From: WJLY01 sp964562405
GTDB lineage: Bacteria; Joyebacterota; Joyebacteria; Joyebacterales; Joyebacteraceae
Assembly (NCBI GenBank): GCA_964562405.1
Contig: CAZLTC010000009.1
Span: 1-60,490 of the forward strand
Length of the DNA: 60,490 bases
Reading direction: 5' to 3'
Program-made: the position numbers and the translations under genes
Part shown: one piece after another, positions 25,575-33,538 of the stretch
How positions within the stretch are numbered: the first letter of the stretch is position 1
Layout of the letters: each line of letters starts with the position of its first letter
The notes under the pieces: model-generated
What the model saw: the letters and a program-made list of their open reading frames with translations, nothing else
What the model was told of the DNA's origin: nothing
Databases searched by the model: none

Positions 25575-26572
25575 TCGCGTGCCCTCCGCTCGAGCAGCTC
25601 GACGGCCGCGGCCAGGACCTCGTCGACGCCGACCTTCAGCATGCAGTCCCAGTGGCCGGACCGGCAGCGCCGCCCGCCGAAGAACGAGCATGCGCTGCAC
25701 TGAAGGCCCGCGTAGATGAGGGCGTGCCTCTCGAAATCGAACTGGGATGGATCGGTCGGGCCGAACACGGCGACCGTGGGAACGTCGAGCGCCATCGAGA
25801 TGTGAGTCAGGCCGCTGTCGTTTCCGACGAAGAGCGCAGCCCTGCTCACGAGGGCCGCCGCCGCTCCGAGGCTCAGGAGCCCCGCGGCGCTCCGGGCGCC
25901 CGACGCGTCGGCCACGCGCGAGCAGAGGTCTCTCTCGGCCGGCCCTCCGAGCGCGACGACGGGCAGGTCGAGATCACCGGTTAGCCGAGTGGACAGTGAC
26001 GCGAAGCGCTCCTCGGGCCACATCTTCGTGGCCCAGACGGAACCCGGCACGACGACCGCGAAGCCCCGCTCCGGAAGCCCGAGTTCGCCGATCACGGACG
26101 CGGCCGCGGCGGCCGCCCCGGACGGGAGGTGAAAGCGCGGGCGCGCGTACGGATGGGGAATACCGAGGGGCTCGAGGGCGTCCAGGTAGCGTTCCACCGT
26201 GCGCTTGCTCGCGCGGTACGGTCGCCGTAGCACTCTCACCAGCGCGCCGTCGAACCTGTCGCGCTTTGCGTAGCGAGAGACCACGGACGCTCCGGAGCGA
26301 CGCGACAGGTAGCGGCTCCGTGCGTTCGAGTGCAGATCGATGACGTGAGTGTATCCGGCCTCGCGTATCTCGAGTGCGAGACGGTTCAGACTCTTGAACG
26401 AGTCGTCGGGAAGCGTGTGCACGCGATCGAGGGCGGGGTTCCCCCCGACGAGTTCGCGGAAGCGCTCCTTGAGTGCGAAGCCGATCCCCGCATCGGGGTG
26501 GGCCGCCCTGACGGCGGCCACGACGGGCTCGGTAAGCACAACGTCGCCGATCGAGCTCATGCGGATGATCAG
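25571..26572 (-). CDS. GT9 family heptosyltransferase, probable CTG start
   Basis: The product is a 333-residue GT9 enzyme: IIRMSSIGDVVLTEPVVAAV, VIDLHSNARSRYLSRRSG, VPGSVWATKMWPEERFASLS and FVGNDSGLTHISMALDVPTV. A Cys-rich loop (QCSACSFFGGRRCRSGHWDC) precedes the C-terminus. The start is unusual. No ATG, GTG or TTG lies between the MsbA-like stop region and the first beta strand. CTG 26572 begins exactly at that strand and has GGAG seven bases upstream, whereas ATG 26560 would cut off half the strand and lacks a ribosome site. The most upstream in-frame standard start (26746) lies deep inside the ABC transporter gene and is rejected. Stop overlaps the next GT9 by 4 nt. Confidence 0.82.
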   Translation of the reverse strand: MIIRMSSIGDVVLTEPVVAAVRAAHPDAGIGFALKERFRELVGGNPALDRVHTLPDDSFKSLNRLALEIREAGYTHVIDLHSNARSRYLSRRSGASVVSRYAKRDRFDGALVRVLRRPYRASKRTVERYLDALEPLGIPHPYARPRFHLPSGAAAAAASVIGELGLPERGFAVVVPGSVWATKMWPEERFASLSTRLTGDLDLPVVALGGPAERDLCSRVADASGARSAAGLLSLGAAAALVSRAALFVGNDSGLTHISMALDVPTVAVFGPTDPSQFDFERHALIYAGLQCSACSFFGGRRCRSGHWDCMLKVGVDEVLAAAVELLERRARE

Positions 26573-26603
26573 GTAGTTGCTCCGGGAGCGGGTCGCCCCG
26601 GCG

Positions 26604-28628
26604 TCAGCCGCGTTGCTCGCGCGGCGGCTCGTCCCTGAACTGCATGTCGTAGAGGTGCCGATAGAGCCCTCCCCGGTCGAGCAGCGCCTGATGGGAGCCG
26701 GTCTCCACGATCCTGCCGCGGTCGAGCACGATGATCCGGTCGGCATTGCTGACAGTGGACAGGCGGTGCGCGATGACGAGCACGGTTCGCCCCTCGAGCA
26801 GGTGCTCGATGGCGTGCTGCACGAGTCTCTCGGATTCGGTGTCGAGGGACGATGTCGCCTCGTCGAAGACCAGTATCGGTGGGTTCTTCAGTATGGCGCG
26901 CGCGATGGCGATCCTCTGACGCTGGCCGCCGGACAGCTTGACGCCGCGTTCGCCGACGATCGTGTCGTAGCCATGGGGCATCGCTTGTATGAACTCGTGA
27001 GCGCTGGCGGCGCGGGCCGCCTCCTCCACGCTCTCACTTCCGGCGCCGTCCAGCCCATATGCTATGTTGTTACGCACGGTATCGTTGAACAGGATCGTCT
27101 CCTGTGTCACGATGCCGAGGAGGCCCCGCAGTGAGGCCACGTCGACGTCGCGCAGGTCGAGACCATCCAGCGTTATGCGCCCGCCGATCGGGTCGTAGAA
27201 CCTGGGAAGGAGATCGAGCAACGTCGACTTCCCCGCGCCCGAGGGCCCCACGACGGCGATGACCTCTCCCTTTCGGACCTCCAGGTCGATCTCGTGCAGG
27301 ACCTCGTCGCCCGAATCGTACCGGAACGACACGTCCTCGTAGCGGATCCGGTCGCCAAAGCCGTCCACCGCGACCGCCCCCGGCTTGTTGGCGACCGCCG
27401 GCCGCTCGTCCAGGATCCGGAAGATCCTGCCGGCGGCCGCCATGCCCACCTGTATCTCGTTGTAGGCCTTCGAGAGAGTGCGGAGCGGCTGGAGCGTCGA
27501 GAGAGTGGCCGCCAGGAAGATGATGAACCAGTCCGGGGAGACCGTTCCCGTCACCAGGACCTGTCGCCCGCCGTACCACAGTATGATCACGACGCCGATG
27601 ACACCCAGGTACTCGATCAACGGCCCCGCCATCGCACCCAGAACTTCCATCCGCACGTACGTCCTGAAGTACTCCCGCGTGTGCGCGAAGAAGCGCCGGC
27701 GTTCATAGTCCTCCATCCCGAAGGCCTTGACGACACGCACTCCGGCTATCGTCTCTTCGAGCGTAGACGTTATGTCGGCCATCTTCTCCTGGATGCGGCG
27801 GCTCCTCTTTCTCAGCCTCTGGCCTATCCTCGCCATCACCACGATGATCGGCGGAAGCACCGCGAAGGTGATCACGGCCATCTTCCAGCTGATCCAGATC
27901 GCGACGCCGAGATACAGGCACGTGAGCAGCGAATCCCTGAAGAGGTTCGCGAGGCTGGCGACCAGCGCCCGGCGGACCAGCGTGACGTCGTTCGTTATCC
28001 TCGAAATGAGCTGCCCGGTCTTCTCCGTGTGAAAGAACGAGAGCGATAGCTCCGAGACCCGCGTGAACAGCTTGTTCCTGAGGTCACGTATGACGCTCTG
28101 CTCCACGGTAATCATAAGCAGAGACTGGAGATAGCCGAATACGCCCTTCACGAAGAAGACGATCATGAGCGCCAGGCATATCTTCCGGAGCGCCCCGGCG
28201 GCGGAATCGCTGGCGAAGAGCCCGAGCATGCGCGCCTTCAACTGCTCCTTGAGGCTCTGCATCGAATCGACCACCGAGCCCGGCTGGAGCGGAGTCGCTT
28301 CCGCCGGCGTCGAGGAGACGCCGCTCACGGCGCCGCCCGGCTTCCCGGCGGTCGTCTCGGCGGACGGGCCACCGGAGGTCCCCTCCGGCGCGCCCACCGT
28401 CGTCTCCGTATCGGCCCCGGGGGCTCCACCGACATCGAACAGCTGCGATGCAGTCGTCGTGTCGCTCCCGACGAGCGCGCGCTCACGGAAGAGCACGTTG
28501 ACGAAAGGAAGTATCATGCCGAGCGAAACGCCGGACAGGATCGCGAACACGGCCATGCACATGAACGCCGCCAGAAGGCGGCGCCAGTAGGGTCTTACGT
28601 AGCTAAGGAGCCTCAGGTAGTTCCGCAT
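26604..28628 (-). CDS. msbA: MsbA-type lipid A-core ABC exporter
   Basis: This 674-residue half-transporter has an N-terminal six-helix membrane domain and a C-terminal ATPase. Walker A is GPSGAGKST, the signature is LSGGQRQR, Walker B ILVFDEATSSLD and the H-loop IAHRLST. Family members flip lipid A-core across the inner membrane; the position upstream of heptosyltransferases fits this. Between helix 1 and helix 2 there is an added periplasmic loop of about 70 residues (51-120), rich in Thr, Gly, Ser, Pro and Ala. ATG 28628 has GAGGTGAG upstream. An O-antigen or peptide exporter is a less likely alternative. Confidence 0.88.
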   Translation of the reverse strand: MRNYLRLLSYVRPYWRRLLAAFMCMAVFAILSGVSLGMILPFVNVLFRERALVGSDTTTASQLFDVGGAPGADTETTVGAPEGTSGGPSAETTAGKPGGAVSGVSSTPAEATPLQPGSVVDSMQSLKEQLKARMLGLFASDSAAGALRKICLALMIVFFVKGVFGYLQSLLMITVEQSVIRDLRNKLFTRVSELSLSFFHTEKTGQLISRITNDVTLVRRALVASLANLFRDSLLTCLYLGVAIWISWKMAVITFAVLPPIIVVMARIGQRLRKRSRRIQEKMADITSTLEETIAGVRVVKAFGMEDYERRRFFAHTREYFRTYVRMEVLGAMAGPLIEYLGVIGVVIILWYGGRQVLVTGTVSPDWFIIFLAATLSTLQPLRTLSKAYNEIQVGMAAAGRIFRILDERPAVANKPGAVAVDGFGDRIRYEDVSFRYDSGDEVLHEIDLEVRKGEVIAVVGPSGAGKSTLLDLLPRFYDPIGGRITLDGLDLRDVDVASLRGLLGIVTQETILFNDTVRNNIAYGLDGAGSESVEEAARAASAHEFIQAMPHGYDTIVGERGVKLSGGQRQRIAIARAILKNPPILVFDEATSSLDTESERLVQHAIEHLLEGRTVLVIAHRLSTVSNADRIIVLDRGRIVETGSHQALLDRGGLYRHLYDMQFRDEPPREQRG

Positions 28629-28637
28629 CTCACCTCA

Positions 28638-29771
28638 TCACCCTGCACCCGCGCCCGCAAGAAGCACCGACTGCGTGCGCTCTATGAACTCCTCGATCGG
28701 AAAGCGCTCCCCTGGGACGAGGTTGATGACCTCCAGGCAGCTGGACTCCGGGAACGCCGACTCGTCGCTCTCGCGGGGCGGCATCAGCGCTACCGTCGGG
28801 ATTCCCATGGCGACGGCGAAGTAGACGAGATCCGTGTTGCCCGCCACGAACAGGTCGCACTCACCCAGCAGGCTGACAACGTCGCGCATCTTGCGCTGCT
28901 GCACGATGATCGGGTCGCGCGACAGCATCCCCTCGAGCCGCTTCGCGGTCTCGTGATGCTCCGGGGCGGTAAGGAGTATGGCCCTGGCCTTGTAGTCGGA
29001 GCAGAGCCGGTCAAGCAGGCGCGCCTGCTGCGAGAGCGATATGGAGCTGCCTCCGCGGCCGGGCGCAGGGTCGAAACCCACGAGGAGTTCGTCCTCCCTG
29101 GGCTTGCGAAAGTGGACCAGCTGCTCGGCCAGACGCTTCTCGCGGTCGGGCACCTGCCAGCTCAGGCCGAGCGAGCGAGTGTCGGCGCCCATGACTCGCG
29201 CTATCTCCAGGCCGAGCTGCGCGCGCGTCCTCCCGGAGACATTGCGGCTGACCTCCAGGTTGAGGAACGGGTGGCTCTCGTCGCTCTGTAGACCGGCCCT
29301 TATGAGCGCCCCTGTCGCGTAGCAGATGAACGCGCGCTCGAGGTTGAACTCGCGGTCGAGCAGGATCACGATGTCGAACCTGTACGACTTCATCCTTCGG
29401 GCCAGGGACGACAGCGAGGAGAGCCTCTTGATCCCGCCGGGCAAGGTATACCCTACGACCCTGTCGACCTCCGGCAGCCCGTCCAGAAGATCGCGGTCCT
29501 CCTCTTCGACGAGGACCGCGATCTTGCCCTCCGGGAATCCTCTTCTCATGGCGCGGATCGTCGGCATCGCGAAGAGCGCGCCGATCACGCCGCGCTCGGG
29601 CACGACGAGCATCCGCTGCACGTTCACGAACGCCTCGGCGAACGACACGAGTTCCGGATTCTTGAATCGAAGGAGGTACCAGTTGATGAGGCGGGCGAGA
29701 GATGGCGAACCTTCGCCCCGGGACCGGTTGGGCCCGCTGCGCCCTGCCCCCCTGCCTGTCTGGCTGGTCAT
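28638..29771 (-). CDS. GT9-like glycosyltransferase, divergent
   Basis: This product of about 377 residues has the general GT9 layout: RMLVVPERGVIGALFAMPTI, DIVILLDREFNLERAFICY, FDPAPGRGG and CDLFVAGNTDLVYFAVAMGI, which replaces the usual GNDSG with GNTDL. It lacks the Cys-rich loop of the three canonical GT9 enzymes nearby. An extra N-terminal amphipathic segment (SLARLINWYLLRFKNPELVS) precedes the first strand, perhaps a membrane contact. It is the first gene after the promoter at 29883-29912. ATG 29771 is chosen; GTG 29846, preceded by GAGG, would add 25 low-complexity residues. Sugar unknown. Confidence 0.72.
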   Translation of the reverse strand: MTSQTGRGAGRSGPNRSRGEGSPSLARLINWYLLRFKNPELVSFAEAFVNVQRMLVVPERGVIGALFAMPTIRAMRRGFPEGKIAVLVEEEDRDLLDGLPEVDRVVGYTLPGGIKRLSSLSSLARRMKSYRFDIVILLDREFNLERAFICYATGALIRAGLQSDESHPFLNLEVSRNVSGRTRAQLGLEIARVMGADTRSLGLSWQVPDREKRLAEQLVHFRKPREDELLVGFDPAPGRGGSSISLSQQARLLDRLCSDYKARAILLTAPEHHETAKRLEGMLSRDPIIVQQRKMRDVVSLLGECDLFVAGNTDLVYFAVAMGIPTVALMPPRESDESAFPESSCLEVINLVPGERFPIEEFIERTQSVLLAGAGAG

Positions 29772-29882
29772 TGGCTCATCCCGGAGTGACCGACTGGAGC
29801 GCGGTCCTGTGAAGCACGCGGGCGCGGGCGCCGCTCCTACACACACGTTGACGCCTCGGCCCGCAGCAGCCCGATGGCACGT

Positions 29883-29912
29883 AGGCTAGCAGAGGTCTCT
29901 TCGAAGTGTCAA
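29883..29912 (-). promoter_or_regulatory. Promoter of the core/O-antigen operon
   Basis: Minus strand: perfect -35 TTGACA (29907-29912), an 18-nt spacer, and TAGCCT (29883-29888, 3 of 6). Predicted start is near 29876, about 105 nt before ATG 29771 or 30 nt before GTG 29846. It would drive the run from the divergent GT9-like gene to the DHS-like gene. Confidence 0.5.
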
Positions 29913-29987
29913 CCGTTTTCTGTCGGCCTAACCGACCGCGCCATCGTCAATTGCCGCCATCGAGGTCTACTCCCCCGCAGGCCGGTC

Positions 29988-29996
29988 TGGTAGACT
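29988..29996 (+). promoter_or_regulatory. Extended -10 element placing transcription start at the ATG
   Basis: TGGTAGACT (29988-29996) matches an extended -10 (TGn plus TAGACT, 4 of 6). The expected start, about 7 nt downstream, coincides with ATG 30003, and no Shine-Dalgarno sequence precedes that ATG. No good -35 is visible at the right distance. The element suggests a leaderless mRNA. Confidence 0.35.
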
Positions 29997-30002
29997 TCTG
30001 CC

Positions 30003-32309
30003 ATGTCGAACTCACGACGTGCGCCGACATCTCCCACGCGAGGGGCCACGGCCTTCGCGGTCGCGGTGGCCGGATACGCGGCTCTCTCCGCCCAGACGCT
30101 CCTTCTCCGGGAGCTGATGGTCGCCTGGCGGGGCAACGAGATGTCGTTCGGTCTCACGCTGGCCGTCTGGCTGCTGTCCACCGGCGCCGGGGGCGCGGCA
30201 TACGGGCTCGTCTCACGGCGCTTCCGGCCCGGTGCCCGGGAGCTTGCTCTTTGGCTGACCGCTCTCGGGCTTCTGGTCCCAGCCTCGCTGATGGCGGCCA
30301 GATTCGCCAGGCTGGCGCTCGGCGCTCCGGCCGGCGAGCTGGCGGGCGTGACCCGGCTGCTGTCGGCCGCCGCGATCTCGGTGATCCCGTTCGCTCTGGC
30401 GGGCGGATTCGTCTTCTCATGCTCCATCTTCGTGATGTCGGCCCGGGAGACAAGCGGCCCATCGGCCGTGGGGCGCGCATACGTGCTCGAGGCCCTGGGG
30501 GCGGTGGCCGCGGGAGTTCTCATGAGCTTCCTGCTGTTGCCGCGCATGAGCCCGACGGGCACCGCCTTCATCGCCACCGCCGCCTGCACGGGAGCCGCCG
30601 CTCTCCTGGCGGCGGGCGTCCGGGCGCGCGGCAGAGCGGTGGCGCTTCCCGTGGCCCTGAGTGTCGTTACGGCGCTCTTCGCTGCCGGAGCCGGGACCGC
30701 CGCGGGCCGACTCGACGACGTCACCGTCGCCGCGCAGTGGAAGACGCTCGGGTTCCGCTCGCAGGTGAACTCGGTGTACGGGCGCGTCGTCACGACCGAG
30801 GTCGGAACCCAGAAGAGCGTCTACGAGTCCGGAGTGCTCACGGCCTCTGCGCCGGACCGCATGGCGGCCGAGGAGGCAGTGCACGTCACCATGCTTCAGC
30901 ACCCCGCTCCCAAGCGGGTCCTCATGCTTGGCGGGTGCCTCGGGGGCGCCGTCGCGGAGGTCCTCAAGCACCCGAGCGTTGCGAGCGTCGACTGCGTGGA
31001 GTTGGACGCCGCCGCCGTGGCCGAGGCGCGCGCCCGCTTCGGAGGCGCCATGACCGCGGGGCTTGAGGACCCGCGCGTCACCCTTCACTACGGAGACCCA
31101 AGGTTCTTCGTCAAGAGATCCACGGATACGTACGATGTCGTCATCGTATCCGCTCCAGACCCGACCACAGCCAGGCTCAACAGGCTCTACACGCTGGAGT
31201 TCTTCGAGGAGCTCCATTCGGTCCTCGCGGGTGGAGGCGTGCTGGGACTCACGCTCTCTTCAGCGGACAACTACGTCAGCGAGGAACTCGCGGCGGTTCT
31301 CGCCTGCGAGAGGAATACCCTGTCGCGGGTGTTTGACAACGTGCTTCTGACGCCCGGCGACCCCTGTCACCTCCTCGCATCGCTGGCCGGGACTCCGCTT
31401 ACCAGGGACCCGGCAGAACTCGCAAGAAGAGTCTCGCTTCGCGGCCTCGACCTCGCCTACATTCGCGACTACTACATCGCCGACAGGTTCTCGCAGGAGC
31501 GGGCCGCCGAACTCGACGAGGCCCTGTCGCTGGCCACACCCGCGCTGAATACCGATCTCAGACCGAGCGGTTACTACCTGAGCCTCCTGGTCTGGGATCG
31601 CCAGCTCTCGGGCGAGCGTCGCGTCCTCGCGGGCGCCTCGCGGCACGTCACCCTGGGCAACGCCGCACTCGCCGCCATCGTCCTGGGGCTGGTCGGATTG
31701 CTCTCCCTCGCCCGCAGGGGATGCGACAGGCTGCGTGGTCCCGTCTTCCTGTCGGTTTTCGTGGTGGGACTCACCGAGATGAGCCTCGAGATCGCGTCGC
31801 TCATGACCTACCAGAGCCTCTACGGGTTCGTGTACGACCGCGTCGCGATGCTCGTGGCGGCCTTCATGGCGGGGCTGGCCGCCGGCGGCTGGCTGGGCAG
31901 AGGGGCGGTGCGGCGAGGAGCCGGGGTCCGCGCGTACGTTGGCGTGCAGGCGGCCATCATGTTGGTCCCGATCGGGCTCCTCAAGGCCGTGCAGCTGGTG
32001 TCGGCGCTCGGGACAGAGCGTCTCATGACCTGGTCGAACGCGTTCCCCGTGCTCGTCGTCGGAGCTGCGCTGCTGGCCGGAATCCAGTTCCCTCTCGCTG
32101 CCAGGCTCTGCATCGCGCCCGGGTCCGAGCCGGCCGCCACAGGCGGGCGGCTGTACGCGGCCGACCTCGCCGGCGCGGCGGTGGGCGCCCCGGCCGCGTC
32201 CATACTTCTCCTGCCGGTCCTGGGGCTGTCCGGGACCATGCTCGCACTCACCATCTTGAACGCGGGAGCGCTGGCGGCGCTCGCGATCCCGGCCTTCTTC
32301 GACCGCTGA
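30003..32309 (+). CDS. Membrane protein with spermidine-synthase-like domain between two multi-helix regions
   Basis: The only plus-strand gene codes for 768 residues: about seven membrane segments (residues 15-235), a soluble SpeE-like Rossmann domain (about 250-520), and another group of helices (about 545-765). The SAM-site-like motif is MLGGCLGGAVAEVLKHP (near 308-324) with VDCVELD after it. In aminopropyltransferases the motif D-x-x-D-P supplies the catalytic base; here it reads VSAPDPTTARLNRLYT, with Ser383 at the base position and Asp386 kept. True spermidine synthesis is therefore doubtful. Similar membrane-fused proteins occur widely without known function. It is divergent from the core operon, converges on the beta-helix gene, and may be leaderless. 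Confidence 0.82.
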   Translation: MSNSRRAPTSPTRGATAFAVAVAGYAALSAQTLLLRELMVAWRGNEMSFGLTLAVWLLSTGAGGAAYGLVSRRFRPGARELALWLTALGLLVPASLMAARFARLALGAPAGELAGVTRLLSAAAISVIPFALAGGFVFSCSIFVMSARETSGPSAVGRAYVLEALGAVAAGVLMSFLLLPRMSPTGTAFIATAACTGAAALLAAGVRARGRAVALPVALSVVTALFAAGAGTAAGRLDDVTVAAQWKTLGFRSQVNSVYGRVVTTEVGTQKSVYESGVLTASAPDRMAAEEAVHVTMLQHPAPKRVLMLGGCLGGAVAEVLKHPSVASVDCVELDAAAVAEARARFGGAMTAGLEDPRVTLHYGDPRFFVKRSTDTYDVVIVSAPDPTTARLNRLYTLEFFEELHSVLAGGGVLGLTLSSADNYVSEELAAVLACERNTLSRVFDNVLLTPGDPCHLLASLAGTPLTRDPAELARRVSLRGLDLAYIRDYYIADRFSQERAAELDEALSLATPALNTDLRPSGYYLSLLVWDRQLSGERRVLAGASRHVTLGNAALAAIVLGLVGLLSLARRGCDRLRGPVFLSVFVVGLTEMSLEIASLMTYQSLYGFVYDRVAMLVAAFMAGLAAGGWLGRGAVRRGAGVRAYVGVQAAIMLVPIGLLKAVQLVSALGTERLMTWSNAFPVLVVGAALLAGIQFPLAARLCIAPGSEPAATGGRLYAADLAGAAVGAPAASILLLPVLGLSGTMLALTILNAGALAALAIPAFFDR

Positions 32310-32323
32310 CGCGGAAAGCGAAA

Positions 32324-32349
32324 CGGGGCCCCGATCGTGCGGGACCCCG
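32324..32349. terminator. Hairpin between convergent genes, possible bidirectional terminator
   Basis: Arms CGGGGCCCC (32324-32332) and GGGACCCCG (32341-32349) pair at 8 of 9 positions around an 8-nt loop. It sits 15 nt after the SpeE-like stop and 30 nt after the beta-helix stop. The minus-strand side is followed by TTTCGCTTT, a weak T-rich tract; the plus side has no T-run. Confidence 0.5.
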
Positions 32350-32379
32350 CTTCAAACGCTTCCATACCGCCGTCGCGAC

Positions 32380-33381
32380 CTAGCGGAAGAGAGCCTTGAT
32401 CGTTCCCCAGCTGGCCTGCTGGACCGGTGCGACGCAGCTAGTGCAACCTCCGCCGTAGGCCCCGATGGGCGTTCCGCCCTCGCCGAGCGTGACGAGGTCC
32501 GACGCGTAGCACACGTGGTAGTCGTAGCCCGCCTGCCCGGTGAAATCACAGTAATAGGGCTCGACCGAGACGTTGCCGTCGACGCCCGTCATGTCACTCA
32601 TGCCCGAGTAGTTCTCCGGTGGATCGCTCTCCGCGTCGTTCCAGTAGAGGTTGCAGTAGCTGATGAGCGGCGACGAGAGGTACGACTTGATGCCGTTCTT
32701 GCCGTTGTGGGTGATGTTCGAGCTGGTCACCTCGACGGCGCCGTCAAAGACGTACACGCCGTTGTCGAAGTTGCTGACGATCGTCGTGTGATCGATGACC
32801 GCAGGCGTCTCGCCGTTGCCGTACACATAGATGCCGTGGTGATCGCCTCTGGCAATGACGACATTGCGCACGGTCGGTGCGGACGGACTCGAATCGCTTC
32901 TCACGACGATGCCGGTCGACCCGTTGCTGATCGTCACCTGATCGATGATCGGGCTGGCACCGTCCACACAGCCGATGCCCGCGATGAGATTGCGGCCGTC
33001 GCCGTCCTCGAGCGGCGCACCACCTCGCGACAGTCCTCCCCGGATCGTGAGCTTGCTGATGACGGTCTCGGCGCCCACGTTCACGCAGAGGATACCGTAT
33101 TCCGCGTCGCCCTGGTCGATCTTGACGTCCTTCCTGTCCCGTCCCAGAAGAGTCACGCCGTTCTTCACGCTGACGACCGCCGTCCTGTTACCCAGCGGGG
33201 TCACGTAGAGTCGCACGCTGTCGTAGACCCCGGCGCTCACCAGCACCGTGTCCCCGGCCGACGCGTGGTCCATGGCCTGATTGATCTCGCGTATGTTGAG
33301 ATCGATATCGGGAACATTGAAGGTGGTGGCCCATGCCGTGGCCGCGAGGCACAAGAAGAGGGCCATCAGGAGTACACGCAT
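32380..33381 (-). CDS. Secreted right-handed beta-helix protein with C-terminal WGTIKALFR tail
   Basis: This 333-residue protein has a signal peptide (MRVLLMALFLCLAATAWA) followed by a pectate-lyase-like parallel beta-helix. Repeating coils can be seen in GILCVNVGAETVISKLTIRG, VTISNGSTGIVVRSDSSP, HGIYVYGNGETPAVIDHTTI and NGVYVFDGAVEVTSSNITHN. The body ends in a Cys-containing segment (GGGCTSCV) and the last nine residues are WGTIKALFR. Similar short W-G-x-I-K tails recur, as I recall, on exported proteins of some FCB candidate phyla and may be a sorting or anchoring signal; that is inference. No catalytic residues can be assigned. ATG 33381 has GGAGG upstream. It is monocistronic behind a strong promoter. 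Confidence 0.85.
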   Translation of the reverse strand: MRVLLMALFLCLAATAWATTFNVPDIDLNIREINQAMDHASAGDTVLVSAGVYDSVRLYVTPLGNRTAVVSVKNGVTLLGRDRKDVKIDQGDAEYGILCVNVGAETVISKLTIRGGLSRGGAPLEDGDGRNLIAGIGCVDGASPIIDQVTISNGSTGIVVRSDSSPSAPTVRNVVIARGDHHGIYVYGNGETPAVIDHTTIVSNFDNGVYVFDGAVEVTSSNITHNGKNGIKSYLSSPLISYCNLYWNDAESDPPENYSGMSDMTGVDGNVSVEPYYCDFTGQAGYDYHVCYASDLVTLGEGGTPIGAYGGGCTSCVAPVQQASWGTIKALFR

Positions 33382-33394
33382 CCGCTCCTCCTTC

Positions 33395-33415
33395 TTCGAT
33401 CCGTCTTTGATCGAA
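33395..33415 (-). promoter_or_regulatory. Inverted repeat in the 5' leader of the beta-helix gene
   Basis: Perfect 7-bp arms TTCGATC/GATCGAA separated by 7 nt lie between the predicted transcription start and the Shine-Dalgarno sequence. It could act as an RNA hairpin that affects translation or stability, or as an operator. Confidence 0.4.
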
Positions 33416-33457
33416 TCGCCTCAGGGGGTCAAAATGGAATGTTCATGATCTTCTGTA

Positions 33458-33486
33458 ACTCTATGTCACGAGGTGCTCTCTGTCAA
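33458..33486 (-). promoter_or_regulatory. Strong sigma-70-type promoter of the beta-helix gene
   Basis: Minus strand: perfect -35 TTGACA (33481-33486), 17-nt spacer, -10 TAGAGT (33458-33463, 4 of 6). Predicted start is near 33451, leaving a leader of about 70 nt with an inverted repeat. It lies in the 157-nt gap after the radical SAM gene. Confidence 0.62.
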
Positions 33487-33538
33487 CAACGGGTTCGCGC
33501 CCCGTGTGGCGTGCCGCCCGCCCCGCCACGACTGCCCC

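Noticed and set aside
25571..26746. Upstream in-frame start (26746) for the GT9 gene next to msbA
   Set aside because: It would place about 58 extra residues inside the conserved ATPase end of msbA; the extra peptide is Ser/Thr/Arg-rich shadow sequence.
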